A stretch of DNA of 64,000 bases, taken from contig NZ_AZUI01000001.1 in NCBI RefSeq assembly GCF_000526995.1, positions 3,886,001-3,950,000 of the forward strand, in the 5' to 3' direction. The position numbers and the translations under genes are program-made. Numbering within the stretch: the first letter of the stretch is position 1; each line of letters starts with the position of its first letter. This DNA comes from Lacrimispora indolis DSM 755 (GTDB taxonomy: Bacteria > Bacillota > Clostridia > Lachnospirales > Lachnospiraceae). This document shows positions 24,254 to 33,905 of this stretch, in pieces. The notes below the pieces were generated by a model, which worked only from the letters and a program-made list of their open reading frames with translations, did not search any database and was not told where the DNA came from.

Positions 24254-24977
24254 GGGAAGGTTTTTTGGCAGGATTTGATAACTCTTTATCAAGCAGAAGC
24301 AATTCCGCTATTTTAAACTGAAAATCATCGTCAATGTCAACGGAATCAAAGGCATTCATGAAATAGGGCAGAGTCCTGCCCTCATAAAAGCTTTTATGCT
24401 TCATAAAATAACTGGTCAGAGACAGGTAGATGGCCCCGTTTAATCGGTATTCGGGCCGAATATCCTGTCTTCTCACCTGTTTTTTATCTGAGAACGGGAC
24501 TTTTACCATTCCTTCATCCGTAAGCCGTATGGTTAAGTAGGAGGTGGGTTCTGACTTACAGATGCTGATGACGGAATCGGCATGATTCTCTGCCAGGATA
24601 TGAGCGCTTTCTATCATATGGGTTTCGTTTCTGAGAGGAGAGGTCGGCTGTAAGAGCATGAAGCAGTCAAAGGTTTTTCCATGACGTTCCATCTCCTCCA
24701 GTACATGAAGTATGACGTCAATGGAGGAAGCCTGGTCAGATGCCAGCTTTTCAGGGCGAAGAAACGGCACACTGGCTCCGAAGCGCTCTGCGATCTTTGC
24801 GTATTTAACTGAGTCTGTGGACACCAGAATATCGTCGAAGATCTTGGAGCGCTTACAGGCTTCCACCGTATATGCCATAAGAGGCTTGTGGTTTATTTCT
24901 CTGATATTTTTGTCTATGATTCCCTTTGAGCCGCTGCGGGCAGGTATGATTGCTAAAAAAGTCTTGTCTTTATACAT
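24234..24977 (-). CDS. legF: CMP-sialic/legionaminic acid cytidylyltransferase
   Basis: 247-residue NeuA-type cytidylyltransferase activating a nonulosonic acid with CTP. N-terminal AIIPARSGSKGIIDKNI is the nucleotide loop, with LQPTSPLRN and the metal-binding VDIDDDFQFKIAE. Start 24977 overlaps the last base of the preceding stop (TAATG) and has GGAGG 5 nt away, better than 24989. Final step of the legionaminic-acid pathway encoded upstream. Confidence 0.88.
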   Translation of the reverse strand: MYKDKTFLAIIPARSGSKGIIDKNIREINHKPLMAYTVEACKRSKIFDDILVSTDSVKYAKIAERFGASVPFLRPEKLASDQASSIDVILHVLEEMERHGKTFDCFMLLQPTSPLRNETHMIESAHILAENHADSVISICKSEPTSYLTIRLTDEGMVKVPFSDKKQVRRQDIRPEYRLNGAIYLSLTSYFMKHKSFYEGRTLPYFMNAFDSVDIDDDFQFKIAELLLLDKELSNPAKKPSLNFHPL

Positions 24978-26140
24978 TACATCCTCCACTCCACATCATA
25001 AAAATTCTTTTCCAGATGAATTCCCTTATGAAACTCCTGTTTTATCACACCAATTATCTGCCTGCTGGTATCCCGGCTCTCGTAAGGGTTTGGAACCTCC
25101 TCCTGGCGCAGGTTAAAGTCCAGGGCTTTTTGGATGGCTGCCGTGATCTCCCTTGCAGAAGAACCGCAGCTTATGACAGAGGCTGGCTTTATCCTTCCAT
25201 CCTGTCTGCTTCCAATGTTAACGGAGGGCACCTTGAGAAAAGGCGCCTCCATGATCCCGCTGGAGGAATTTCCAATCACGGCCTGAGCACAGTTCATCAG
25301 GCTTAAGTAGCGCCGTACCCCAAGGGAAGGGAATACCGCCGATTTTTTGGGATGTTCCCTTACATAAACGTCGATCATTTCGTTGATCCGGTTTCCGCCT
25401 GTGTCGGAATTGCTCCTTGTAAAGACTGTAAATAAATCCGGAAAGTGAAGAAGGGCCTCTGTCAATGGCTGAAACTGTGCAGAAGCGTTTTTCTGGCTTA
25501 AAGTGGCGGGATGAAAGGTCACAAGAGCCATTGGCGGGGTCAGTGGGATATTTAATGCTTCCTCTAATTCCCGCCTGGTCAGCAGATTTATGGTTTTCAT
25601 GTTTTCGATCCCAAGGGCTCCCACCCAATAGACTCTATCCGGGGCTTCTCCCATCTGAATGACCCGTCTCCTGTATTCCTTTGTGCTGGTAAAATGAAGG
25701 TTGCTCATCTTAGTAATGGCGTGCCTCATACAATCGTCGAATGCGCCCTTTGTTATTTCCCCGCCGTGTATGTGGGCGATAGGGATTTTGCAGATGACAG
25801 CGGCGCTTGCTGCCATAAAGGTTTCATACCGGTCGCCAAGCAGAACCACCATATCCGGTTTTAACCGCTGATAGGCTTCGGATAAGCTGATCATTTCCAG
25901 GCCCATGGATTTGCAGATTCCAGAGGAGGTGTCTGAGGCCAGGTTCATCTCTATTTTCTCATCGACTTTTATGCCGCTGTTTTCTATATCCTCACAGCCA
26001 TTCCCATATCTGGTATCCAGATGGCTTCCGGTGGCAATCACCTGCAGCATAAATTCCGGGTCCTGAAGGGCCCGGTCCATCACCGGCTTTAACAGGCCGT
26101 ACTCTGCCCGGTTTCCGGTCACAACGCATAATCTGATCAT
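24977..26140 (-). CDS. legG: UDP-N-acetylglucosamine-type 2-epimerase (hydrolysing), LegG/NeuC
   Basis: 387-residue GT-B-like hydrolysing 2-epimerase producing the free mannosamine-type sugar from a UDP-hexosamine. N-terminal VTGNRAEYGLLKPV, central LLGDRYETFMAAS and HIHGGEIT, C-terminal GNSSSGIMEAP are family landmarks. In the legionaminic route it acts on UDP-2,4-diacetamido-trideoxyglucose (or a GDP form). Translationally linked to legF and overlaps legI. Confidence 0.88.
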   Translation of the reverse strand: MIRLCVVTGNRAEYGLLKPVMDRALQDPEFMLQVIATGSHLDTRYGNGCEDIENSGIKVDEKIEMNLASDTSSGICKSMGLEMISLSEAYQRLKPDMVVLLGDRYETFMAASAAVICKIPIAHIHGGEITKGAFDDCMRHAITKMSNLHFTSTKEYRRRVIQMGEAPDRVYWVGALGIENMKTINLLTRRELEEALNIPLTPPMALVTFHPATLSQKNASAQFQPLTEALLHFPDLFTVFTRSNSDTGGNRINEMIDVYVREHPKKSAVFPSLGVRRYLSLMNCAQAVIGNSSSGIMEAPFLKVPSVNIGSRQDGRIKPASVISCGSSAREITAAIQKALDFNLRQEEVPNPYESRDTSRQIIGVIKQEFHKGIHLEKNFYDVEWRM

Positions 26141-27132
26141 TGGTCGATCCTTTCGTCCTTTTCATAGTTTCTTTGTGCTGTTTTCCCTAACAGGCTGTGG
26201 ATTTTCATGGGAGAGATTCCATAGCCGCAGCGTTTGGCGCATAAGTTATTTAAGGTAAAGGCTTCCCCCTGTCTGATCTCCCTGGAAGCCACCAGATATT
26301 TTCTCACATGATCTCTGTTTCTTAGTTCCGCCTCTGTGGGCCTTTTCACTCCATCCCCAAGGGCCAGCTCAATGTTTCTGACGCTGTCCACCATGTGCTT
26401 GAATTCATCCGGCTCCAGACTGGCCTTGTGATCCGGACCGGGCATGGTTTTATCCAGGGTCATATGCTTTTCAATGACACAGGCGCCAAGGGCAGCAGCG
26501 GCGATAGCCACTTCGATTCCTGGCGTATGGTCGGAATATCCCACCTGCTTATGAAATCTGCGCTTTAAGGTGTCCATGGCGTTTAAGTTCACATCCAACA
26601 TCATGGTTGGATAAGCGCTGGAACAATGGAGCAGGATAATTTCCTTTCCGCTGCTTTCTAAGATCTCCAGTGCTTCCCCCACCTCGTCCTCAGTGGACAT
26701 TCCCGTTGACAGAATAACCTTCCTTTTTAAGGAAGCAATTTTTTTTAAATACCCATAGTTTGTGATCTCCCCTGAGGGGATCTTTATGGGCTCAACCCCA
26801 AGCCGGTCAAGGAAAAGGAGGCTTTCCTCATCAAAAGGAGAGGAAAGGAATGTTATTTGCCGGAAGGCACAGTACTGGACCAGTTCTTCAAAGGCCTGCC
26901 AGGATAATTCCAGGCTCTTTAACATTTCATATTGGGACATGGCATGGCCGGTATTTTCTATCTGGTAGTCCGCTTTCCTGGCATCAGGGACCACAAGGAG
27001 ATTTGTCTTAAAGGTCTGGAATTTGATGGCGTCGGCTCCAGTGATGCTTGCGGCGTCGATCAATTGTTTGGCAATCGTTATATCGCCGTTGTGGTTTACC
27101 CCTGCTTCGGCAATTATCATGACTTTACTCAT
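26137..27132 (-). CDS. legI: N,N'-diacetyllegionaminate synthase (NeuB family)
   Basis: 331-residue NeuB-type synthase condensing a mannosamine-type sugar with phosphoenolpyruvate. TIM-barrel with AEAGVNHNGD, KFQTFKTN, PSGEITNY, STGMST and HCSSAYP; C-terminal SAF antifreeze-like domain (ASREIRQGEAFTLNNL). Metal-binding His pairs are present. Overlaps legG by 4 nt and the acetyltransferase by 8 nt. Legionaminate rather than sialate is inferred from the companion dehydratase, aminotransferase and PtmE. Confidence 0.9.
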   Translation of the reverse strand: MSKVMIIAEAGVNHNGDITIAKQLIDAASITGADAIKFQTFKTNLLVVPDARKADYQIENTGHAMSQYEMLKSLELSWQAFEELVQYCAFRQITFLSSPFDEESLLFLDRLGVEPIKIPSGEITNYGYLKKIASLKRKVILSTGMSTEDEVGEALEILESSGKEIILLHCSSAYPTMMLDVNLNAMDTLKRRFHKQVGYSDHTPGIEVAIAAAALGACVIEKHMTLDKTMPGPDHKASLEPDEFKHMVDSVRNIELALGDGVKRPTEAELRNRDHVRKYLVASREIRQGEAFTLNNLCAKRCGYGISPMKIHSLLGKTAQRNYEKDERIDQ

Positions 27133-27772
27133 GGGAAGCTACCTCCTTTGCCGGACTCCCATAGGCCAGCTTTTTAGATGATATATTTTTCAGGACCAGA
27201 CTGCCTGCTCCGATCATGGTGCCGTTACCAATGCTCACACCCTGGAGGAGGGTGGAATGGGCTCCAATATGGGTATTGGCCTTAACCTGGACATTTCCGC
27301 ATAAGACACATCCAGGAGCAATGTGGACAAAGTCCTCGATCCTGCAGCCATGTTCCAGGATGGCGCCTGTATTGATAATGGTTCCGTTTCCGATGGTAAC
27401 GCCGGTATTGATGAGGACTCCCTTTCCAATGAAATTTCCTTCTCCCATTTTAATAGTTTCGGAGAGGATGGCGCTTTTGTCGATGATATTGGGAAGTTCA
27501 TAGCCGATATTCCGGCATAATTGGTATAACTTCTGTCTTGGGCCGGGGTTTCCCATGCTTCCTACGGCAATCACCGCATTCCTGATCCCCATATTAAAAA
27601 AATAGGTTAAATCCTGGTCGCTTCCGATTACCTTTATGCCCAGTACATCTGTTCCCGCTTTTTTTCCTGGATCCAGGATGCCGGCGATGCTGTAAGTTTC
27701 CAATCCCCGGATGGTGTCTATGATGCTTTCCCCATGGCCGCCTCCGCCGATCAGAATCAATTCTTTTTTCAT
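27125..27772 (-). CDS. legH: Sugar O/N-acetyltransferase, LegH/PglD/NeuD family
   Basis: 215-residue left-handed beta-helix acetyltransferase: N-terminal nucleotide-sugar-binding GGGGHGESIIDTI, then hexapeptide repeats (IGKGVLINTGVTIGNGTI and on). PglD and LegH acetylate the 4-amino group introduced by the aminotransferase; this fits its place in the cluster. Overlaps both neighbours by 4-8 nt. Confidence 0.85.
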   Translation of the reverse strand: MKKELILIGGGGHGESIIDTIRGLETYSIAGILDPGKKAGTDVLGIKVIGSDQDLTYFFNMGIRNAVIAVGSMGNPGPRQKLYQLCRNIGYELPNIIDKSAILSETIKMGEGNFIGKGVLINTGVTIGNGTIINTGAILEHGCRIEDFVHIAPGCVLCGNVQVKANTHIGAHSTLLQGVSIGNGTMIGAGSLVLKNISSKKLAYGSPAKEVASHE

Positions 27773-28815
27773 AATTTCATTCTTTCAGCCATTTTTTTCA
27801 TTTCACTGAATTCCCCCATATCCAGCCAGGCGCTGTCCATAACAGGATAGGCGCCTACCTGCTCGCCGTTTTTTAAGCACCTGCGGATTAAGTCCGTCAT
27901 ATCAAAATACTGGTTATCAGGAATGTATTTTAGTATTTCTTCCTCCAATACGTAAAGTCCGGTGCTCACCAGCAGCTCATATCTGGGTTTTTCCTTTAAG
28001 GCATCAATGCTTCCGTTTTCTCCCAGGGTGATCACTCCGTAAGGAATCTCATAGCTTTTCATGGCCGTGACAACGGTGATCTTATTTTTATGGGTCTTGT
28101 GGTACATGAGAAGCTTGGTGTAATTGACATCCACTAAAATGTCGCAGTTGCTTACCAGAAAGCTCCCCTTTATATCCTTTTTTGCCAGGTTTAAGGAACC
28201 GGCTGTTCCCAGGGGTTTCTCTTCTTCGATCAGGTGCAGATGATAACGGCGGTCATCGTTAAAATAAGCTTTTATCATCTCTTTCTTATAATTTATGGTG
28301 AGATAGAATTCATGAAACCCGTACTCCATCATCTGATCCATGATTCTTTCTACGATGGGGATATCGCCTATGGGAATCAGGGGTTTTGGAATGACCTTTG
28401 TATATGGATATAACCGGGAACCCTTGCCTCCGGCCATGATGACTACCGGCGTCTGGGTCTGTTGGGAACGGCCCGGATCATGACCGCTCAGCTCATTCCA
28501 GAACAGGATATCAGTGACCTGGTTATTGTCATTTACCAGGGGCAGCCCCTCAATTTGTTTTTCTCTCATGATTTCCAGGGCCAGATGGCTTTTATCCTTT
28601 TTTATAACAACAGGAGCGGTGTTCATGATCAGGCGCACTGGCATGGAAATGTCTTTATTCTTTAATATCCACCGCCTGATATCCCCATCGGTGAGAACAC
28701 CGGCCAGCTTATGATCCTCTTCAACAACAAGGAGTTTTCTTGCCGTCTGGTCCAATTGTTTAATTGCATCCCGAATGGAACGGTCCGGAGCAATGATAAA
28801 TTTATGAACTTCCAT
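27769..28815 (-). CDS. ptmE: CBS-domain sugar-phosphate nucleotidyltransferase (PtmE-like)
   Basis: 348 residues: two CBS motifs (1-115) fused to an NTP-transferase domain beginning PVVIMAGGKGSRLYPYTKV. In Campylobacter, PtmE is the glucosamine-1-phosphate guanylyltransferase that commits sugar to the GDP-linked legionaminic route, and this fusion is characteristic of it. Short overlap with legH, 21 nt from legC. Confidence 0.85.
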   Translation of the reverse strand: MEVHKFIIAPDRSIRDAIKQLDQTARKLLVVEEDHKLAGVLTDGDIRRWILKNKDISMPVRLIMNTAPVVIKKDKSHLALEIMREKQIEGLPLVNDNNQVTDILFWNELSGHDPGRSQQTQTPVVIMAGGKGSRLYPYTKVIPKPLIPIGDIPIVERIMDQMMEYGFHEFYLTINYKKEMIKAYFNDDRRYHLHLIEEEKPLGTAGSLNLAKKDIKGSFLVSNCDILVDVNYTKLLMYHKTHKNKITVVTAMKSYEIPYGVITLGENGSIDALKEKPRYELLVSTGLYVLEEEILKYIPDNQYFDMTDLIRRCLKNGEQVGAYPVMDSAWLDMGEFSEMKKMAERMKL

Positions 28816-28836
28816 GCCTATCCCTCTTTCAGACTG

Positions 28837-29985
28837 CTAAATGCAGTTTAATGCTTCAATAATATAATCCATGTCCTTTTTTAGAAGGTTGGTGCTGCAG
28901 GGAATATTGATGATCCGGTTCCAGTAAAGGGGTGCTTTTTCTATAAAATAGGCCTGGCAATCCTCATACATTTTCTGGGTATGAATCAGCTGCCAGATAG
29001 GCCTTGTTTCAATATCCTTTTCCCTTAACCGCTTCATAACCCTATCCCGGTCCGGCCCGCCGCTTTTTAAGAGGAGGGAATAAAACCACCGGTTATTCCT
29101 GGCCTTTTGGTTAAAGGGAAGCAGCTCAAAGTTTTCCATTGCTTGTATGGCGTTTCTGTAGTACTCATAATTGGCTTCCTTGATCCGGATAAAATCCTCC
29201 AGGCATTCCAGCTGGGCGACTCCCAGGGCTGCCTGTAAGTTTGTCATGCGGTAGTTATAACCCACTTCCTTGTGAGTATAGAAAAAGGGGTCGTCTTTTG
29301 CCTGGGCGGCAAGATACCTGGCTTTTTCCAGGGCATTTTCATCCTTTGCCGTTACCATCCCTCCTCCCCCTGTGGTGATGATCTTATTGCCGTTAAAGGA
29401 ATAGGTCCCGAAGTCCCCAATGGTCCCTGCAAATTGACCCATGTATTTCCCCTGCTTATAACAGGTTCCCAGTGCTTCCGCGGCATCTTCGATCAATTGG
29501 AATCCATATTGTTCAGACAATGCTTTCAGCCGTTCCATATCCGCCATGTTGCCAAAGATGTGGACGGCCACAACCGCCTGAATGTGACGGCTGGTACGCT
29601 TGTTTACCGGCCCGGAAGAGGTCATGAGGCATTCCTTTTTCAAAAAATCTTCCAGCTTGTCACAGTCTATATTCAGAGAATCGTCACAATCCATAAAGAC
29701 CGGGACAGCTCCTGCGTAAACCGCAGGGTTGACGGAAGCAATAAAGGTAAGGGTGGGAACGATCACTTCCTGCCCCGGCTTTACGCCGGATAAGAGCAGG
29801 GCCAAATGGATGGCGGCAGTTCCGCTTTGAACGGCAGCTGCGCCGGATACATTTAAATAAGAGGCCATGTTCCGTTCAAACTTTGCTACATAGGTGCCTG
29901 CGGAGGAAATCCAGCCGCTTTCAAGAGCATCCAAGATATATTTTTTTTCGTTCCCTTTTAGATTGGGAACGGATAAAGGGATCAT
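28837..29985 (-). CDS. legC: DegT/DnrJ/EryC1 aminotransferase (LegC)
   Basis: 382-residue PLP sugar aminotransferase adding the 4-amino group to the 4-keto sugar made by LegB. PLP lysine in SFNGNKIITTGGGGM, with the EDAAEALGT block before it. GGAGG before ATG 29985. Member of the LegC/PseC-like branch judged by context. Confidence 0.88.
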   Translation of the reverse strand: MIPLSVPNLKGNEKKYILDALESGWISSAGTYVAKFERNMASYLNVSGAAAVQSGTAAIHLALLLSGVKPGQEVIVPTLTFIASVNPAVYAGAVPVFMDCDDSLNIDCDKLEDFLKKECLMTSSGPVNKRTSRHIQAVVAVHIFGNMADMERLKALSEQYGFQLIEDAAEALGTCYKQGKYMGQFAGTIGDFGTYSFNGNKIITTGGGGMVTAKDENALEKARYLAAQAKDDPFFYTHKEVGYNYRMTNLQAALGVAQLECLEDFIRIKEANYEYYRNAIQAMENFELLPFNQKARNNRWFYSLLLKSGGPDRDRVMKRLREKDIETRPIWQLIHTQKMYEDCQAYFIEKAPLYWNRIINIPCSTNLLKKDMDYIIEALNCI

Positions 29986-30010
29986 ATTCTTTCCTCCCCC
30001 TCATTTCGTT

Positions 30011-30991
30011 CTATAGGTTATAGATTCCGGCCTTGTACTTATCCAGGTTTTTCTCCATCCAGCTGATGGTTTCTTTCAGGCCAAGGGAAAGAGTGTATTC
30101 CTGGTTCCAGCCGGTAAGGTCTTTTAACTTCTGATTGGATCCCAAAAGCCTGTTTACTTCACTTTTTTCAGGGCGCAGCCTTTGAGATTCACAGATGATA
30201 CTGGCTTTTGGGTCGATCTGATTGATCAGCTCCAATGCAAGTTCACCTATGGAGATTTCTTTCTGGCTGGCAATGTTGATCTCTTCCCCAATGGTCTTTT
30301 CTGACTTTTCTATTTCAATAAATCCGTTTACCGTATCTTTTACATAATTAAAATCCCTGGTGGGGGTCAGGCTGCCAAGGCGTATTTCCCCGGCTCCCGC
30401 TAACAGCTGGCTGATGATGGCCGGTATCACAGCTCTTGCAGACTGTCTCGGTCCGTAAGTATTAAAAGGCCGGACAATGGCCACCGGAAGGGAAAAGCTT
30501 CTGTAAAAAGATTCCGCCAGCCTGTCTGCTCCGATCTTTGTGGCAGAATAGGGCGATTGTCCCTGAAAGGGATGGGCTTCGTCAATAGGGACGTATCTGG
30601 CGCTGCCGTAAACCTCGGAAGTGGAGGTGATGAGCACTTTATCCGTGCCAAGGCTTCTTGCGGCCTGGAGAACATTTAGCGTCCCCTTGATGTTGGTATC
30701 CACATAGGAATCAGGAGAGTGATAGCTGAAGGGGATGGCGATCAGTGCAGCCAGATGAAAGACGGATTCCATTCCAGTCATGGCGGTTCTTACGCCGTTG
30801 GGATCCCGGATGTCCCCGGCCTGTATTTCAATTTCTTTCTTTATTCCTTGAGGAAGAGAGTCCAGCCAGCCCCAGGTATTAAAGGAATTATAAAAGGTAA
30901 ACGCTCTTACTTCATATCCCTGTTCAACAAGTCTTTCCGTTAAGTGGCTGCCTATAAATCCATCTGCTCCTGTAACCAGAACCTTTTTCAT
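30011..30991 (-). CDS. legB: NAD-dependent sugar 4,6-dehydratase (LegB)
   Basis: 326-residue extended SDR: GADGFIGSHLTERL dinucleotide loop, TSTSEVYGS, and the YSATK catalytic pair, typical of sugar 4,6-dehydratases/epimerases. First enzyme of the modification branch, making a 4-keto-6-deoxy sugar from GDP- or UDP-GlcNAc. Start 30991 chosen for GGGAGGAAAC; upstream 31021 overlaps the preceding gene without a site. Confidence 0.88.
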   Translation of the reverse strand: MKKVLVTGADGFIGSHLTERLVEQGYEVRAFTFYNSFNTWGWLDSLPQGIKKEIEIQAGDIRDPNGVRTAMTGMESVFHLAALIAIPFSYHSPDSYVDTNIKGTLNVLQAARSLGTDKVLITSTSEVYGSARYVPIDEAHPFQGQSPYSATKIGADRLAESFYRSFSLPVAIVRPFNTYGPRQSARAVIPAIISQLLAGAGEIRLGSLTPTRDFNYVKDTVNGFIEIEKSEKTIGEEINIASQKEISIGELALELINQIDPKASIICESQRLRPEKSEVNRLLGSNQKLKDLTGWNQEYTLSLGLKETISWMEKNLDKYKAGIYNL

Positions 30992-31001
30992 GTTTCCTCC
31001 C

Positions 31002-31265
31002 TTACTTGTGATGGTTATCAAAAACCTTTATTTTGTAGCTGCTCGTCTTATCTGAGATAGAAAAGCAGAATTCTCCCCATTCATTGGTGAGCGTATGCTC
31101 AAGGTAGGTTCCTATCTGTCCGTTTTCCTGTAATTCTTCATCATAAACAGGGCTGAGCTTTTCTAAAATTACAACAGCGCCTATGACCGGACAAGAATCC
31201 TTATAACGGACCCTTCCCTTAATTAATATACCTTCCATATGGTATTCATGATTGATCTGTTCCAT
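31002..31265 (-). CDS. Small carboxypeptidase-regulatory-like beta-sandwich protein A
   Basis: 87 residues with the pattern GxIxxxxxxPVxGAVVxLE...TNxxGEFxFxI, i.e. a single prealbumin-like/CarboxypepD_reg repeat. No signal peptide. ATG 31265 with GGGG 9 nt upstream. One of four small proteins of this design flanking the Maf gene (also 31281, 31577, 33906). Role unknown; such domains commonly pack in surface arrays or bind carbohydrate. Confidence 0.65.
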   Translation of the reverse strand: MEQINHEYHMEGILIKGRVRYKDSCPVIGAVVILEKLSPVYDEELQENGQIGTYLEHTLTNEWGEFCFSISDKTSSYKIKVFDNHHK

Positions 31266-31280
31266 AATGTGCAACCCCGC

Positions 31281-31580
31281 CTAAGTGGTTATAAGTGGTT
31301 CGTAAATATCCAGCTGATAATTGGCGTACCTGTCTTTTTCCACGGCAATGGCAAATTCTCCGGACCCGTTGGTGATCACATAACCCTTATTTACCCGCTG
31401 GTTTTCCTGGGTTATTTTGATGACCCGGACAACAGCTCCTTCTATGACCTCCTGGCGTGAATTAAAAATCGTGCCTCTCAACAAGACCTGGTCAGATTTT
31501 TCCATGATAATAGTGGTCTTTATCATGTCACTGTTCTTAAAATGCTTTGGTGACAAAATAATTTCCGTATAACCGCTCAA
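31281..31580 (-). CDS. Small beta-sandwich protein B (TTG start)
   Basis: 99 residues, same fold pattern (LLRGTIFN...IEGAVVRV...TNGSGEFAIAV). The start is a TTG at 31580 with GGAGG 7 nt upstream, overlapping the TGA of the preceding gene (TTGA). That coupled arrangement supports the unusual start. Confidence 0.65.
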   Translation of the reverse strand: MSGYTEIILSPKHFKNSDMIKTTIIMEKSDQVLLRGTIFNSRQEVIEGAVVRVIKITQENQRVNKGYVITNGSGEFAIAVEKDRYANYQLDIYEPLITT

Positions 31581-31903
31581 TGGAGTCCCTCCTTTCCCAA
31601 GAAAAGAAGAGGAGCATAAACAGCCAATTCATACTTCTTATCAGACTTTGCCTTAATGGAAAATAAATAATACCCGTTTTCATCTGCCACGGTATAACCC
31701 AGCAGCTGCCTGGTGCCGTCCTGGCAGTCGATTTGGGCGATACGGATCACAGCCCCCCTGCAGGGCTTCTGGTCCTGACCGTATATGGTTCCCTTGATGA
31801 TCTGAAAGTTCTGCTTTTCCAGCTGGATGTGAAAGTGATATTCCGGGCGGGACTGGAGCCTAGCTCCGTTTATTCTTAAAGAAGACTTTTTGAAGCAGTT
31901 CAT
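31577..31903 (-). CDS. Small beta-sandwich protein C
   Basis: 108 residues with IKGTIYGQDQKPCRGAVIRI and ADENGYYLFSI, the same repeat as its neighbours. The predicted ATG at 31903 overlaps the preceding gene by 44 nt and has only a distant GGGGG, so the true start may be later. No secretion signal. Confidence 0.6.
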   Translation of the reverse strand: MNCFKKSSLRINGARLQSRPEYHFHIQLEKQNFQIIKGTIYGQDQKPCRGAVIRIAQIDCQDGTRQLLGYTVADENGYYLFSIKAKSDKKYELAVYAPLLFLGKEGLH

Positions 31904-32108
31904 AAAATTTATTATGCCCCCCTCCGCCTTTTGCGGCCTCGGTCATGCTGCGGGTATATACGGTCACGTTTAATTCCTGTTTCCCATTGGTATCCTCAGC
32001 ATTGATAATGTTTCCCGCCTGTTCCTTCCCGTTGATGATCATCTTATTGATTTTTACTTCTTTATATTTGGTATCATTGATTTCTTTATTTTTGCTCTCA
32101 TCTTCCAT
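31860..32108 (-). CDS. Small charged hypothetical protein
   Basis: 82 residues, very Lys/Glu/Asn-rich at the N-terminus, then ELNVTVYTRS and a Gly-rich GGGGHNKFYELLQ tail. No recognised domain. Start 32108 is supported by GAGG 8 nt upstream (32129 is not). It lies directly downstream of the Maf gene and overlaps the next ORF. Confidence 0.5.
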   Translation of the reverse strand: MEDESKNKEINDTKYKEVKINKMIINGKEQAGNIINAEDTNGKQELNVTVYTRSMTEAAKGGGGHNKFYELLQKVFFKNKRS

Positions 32109-32151
32109 AGCTCGATCCTCTTTTTCCATTTTTTTACTAAACTATATGCGG

Positions 32152-33867
32152 TTAATAGAATTCTGTTACGGTCTCTAAAATGGTTTCGTTTACTTCCTCC
32201 AGCATTTCTTTCATTCTATTAAAATATATTTGAAAAGACCTGGCCTGATGCTGCAGATCAGAGGTCAGCTTTTTATAATCCTTTGCAGACATATGAAATG
32301 TTTTTTCCTTCATTTCAAAAACAAATTCGCTGAAATATCCTCCCAGATATTTGGTATTTACATCATTTTCAAAGTCAGTCACAACCTTTAAGATATACAG
32401 GATTCTCTGTAAATCAATATCTCTTTCATCAATCTTTAAAAGAGATTTTGTATGGTTTTCGGAACGTATGATTTCGCATAATTCCAGGCATTGGCTTGCC
32501 TTTATCCTGTATTCCTCCAGAAAGTGAAGGAGAGAATCTATGGTTTCTTTGCTGTCCATATGGACTTCACGGCTTGGAATGAACTTCTTTTTTTGTCTGC
32601 CTGTTGCTTCTTCCTTAAACACTTCCGAAAGCTCCTTATGTGGCGCACCTTTTATTTCCGCTCCATAGGAACAGTTAATAAACCGGATCCGTTTCTGGTC
32701 CTTAAAAATGGTAATGTAGTGTTCCAGCCTTCTCCGGTAATGATCCAGGGTAACGGTGGTCCCCACGGGATTTCCGTAAACATCCTTTACAAGGGTTGTG
32801 GCACCGTATGTCAGGCTTTTATCATAATCAAAGACCGCACTGTCCGCGTGGTGCTTGTGGTAAGTATGGGCAAAATCCTGACCCAGGAATATGATGGGAG
32901 AGCAGCCCGTCATGTTTGCAATGTCAATGCAGGCATGGGCAACGGAACCTCCGCAAAACACTGCCTGATAATTTTCAAAGCCCTCTACTGTCTGGGAAAA
33001 CAGGAGAGAGATGAAGACTTTATCTCCTTTATAATCTCTCACTAAATACCTGTTGCTGTATTCATAAAACGCAAGAGGCGCCTCCAGATTTAAGCAGTTC
33101 TTCATCATATCAAAGTTAGCATCAACCGGATCCACGGACACGATCATATCAGGAACAATCCCGTTTTTCGTCAAGGCTTCGACGGTCCTGCTTCCGGTAA
33201 TGATAAAATACCGGTCAAGCTGATCCTTATGAGCCAGCATTTCCTTGATGTTGGAATCCAGAGAGGGGCCTCCGGATACTACCAGGGCCGGCACGTTTAA
33301 GTTAGACAGCCTGCAGCGGTGGATAGGAGTGGACCGGTCCAATGCTTTCATATTGGCAATCATGTTCTGGATGAAAACTTTTTTAAAGCGCTTTGCAAGA
33401 TCCACCTGGGAAGCTGCATTGATGATGGTCCAATCAAGCAGTTCGATCAATCGGCCGTATTCTTCCTCATAAACGCTGCGGTAGTTGCCGAATGCGTGAA
33501 AGTAAATGTTATTGATATTTTTAAAGTGGATCATACTGTCAAAAATTTGTTTCACCTGGTTTTCATCAAAGGGAACAAGAATGATATTGTCCCCTAATTT
33601 AGAACCGAATTTTTTTCGGATTCCAGGGTTTGGTTCAAAAATAATCACTCTGTTTCTTTCACACAGCAATTTTTTCATAAGAGGAATGTATGCTCCCGTA
33701 TCAATTCCAAATAGGAAAATCAGGGAGTCAAATTTTAAGTCATCTAAGGTATCCAGCAGTTTTTTTATCTCCTTTCCGTAATTGATCCGGTCAGCCAAAA
33801 AGATTCGTTTTTTATCCTTTTTTATCCCATAGACGTGGTAGCCATCCAATGTTTTATACTTCTTCAT
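32152..33867 (-). CDS. Maf-family (motility-associated factor, DUF115) glycosyltransferase
   Basis: 571 residues. N-terminal Rossmann-like part ends near LVVSGGPSLDSN, the nucleotide-sugar signature of Maf/FlaG10 enzymes, followed by VDPVDANFDM and GGSVAHACIDIANMTG. Maf proteins transfer pseudaminic or legionaminic acid from CMP to Ser/Thr of flagellin or other surface proteins. Start 33867 has GGGAGG 5 nt upstream. No flagellin gene is in the window, so the acceptor may be a neighbour. Confidence 0.85.
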   Translation of the reverse strand: MKKYKTLDGYHVYGIKKDKKRIFLADRINYGKEIKKLLDTLDDLKFDSLIFLFGIDTGAYIPLMKKLLCERNRVIIFEPNPGIRKKFGSKLGDNIILVPFDENQVKQIFDSMIHFKNINNIYFHAFGNYRSVYEEEYGRLIELLDWTIINAASQVDLAKRFKKVFIQNMIANMKALDRSTPIHRCRLSNLNVPALVVSGGPSLDSNIKEMLAHKDQLDRYFIITGSRTVEALTKNGIVPDMIVSVDPVDANFDMMKNCLNLEAPLAFYEYSNRYLVRDYKGDKVFISLLFSQTVEGFENYQAVFCGGSVAHACIDIANMTGCSPIIFLGQDFAHTYHKHHADSAVFDYDKSLTYGATTLVKDVYGNPVGTTVTLDHYRRRLEHYITIFKDQKRIRFINCSYGAEIKGAPHKELSEVFKEEATGRQKKKFIPSREVHMDSKETIDSLLHFLEEYRIKASQCLELCEIIRSENHTKSLLKIDERDIDLQRILYILKVVTDFENDVNTKYLGGYFSEFVFEMKEKTFHMSAKDYKKLTSDLQHQARSFQIYFNRMKEMLEEVNETILETVTEFY

Positions 33868-33905
33868 TACAACCTCCCTGTTCATTGGTTATACTTTGTT
33901 CCCGT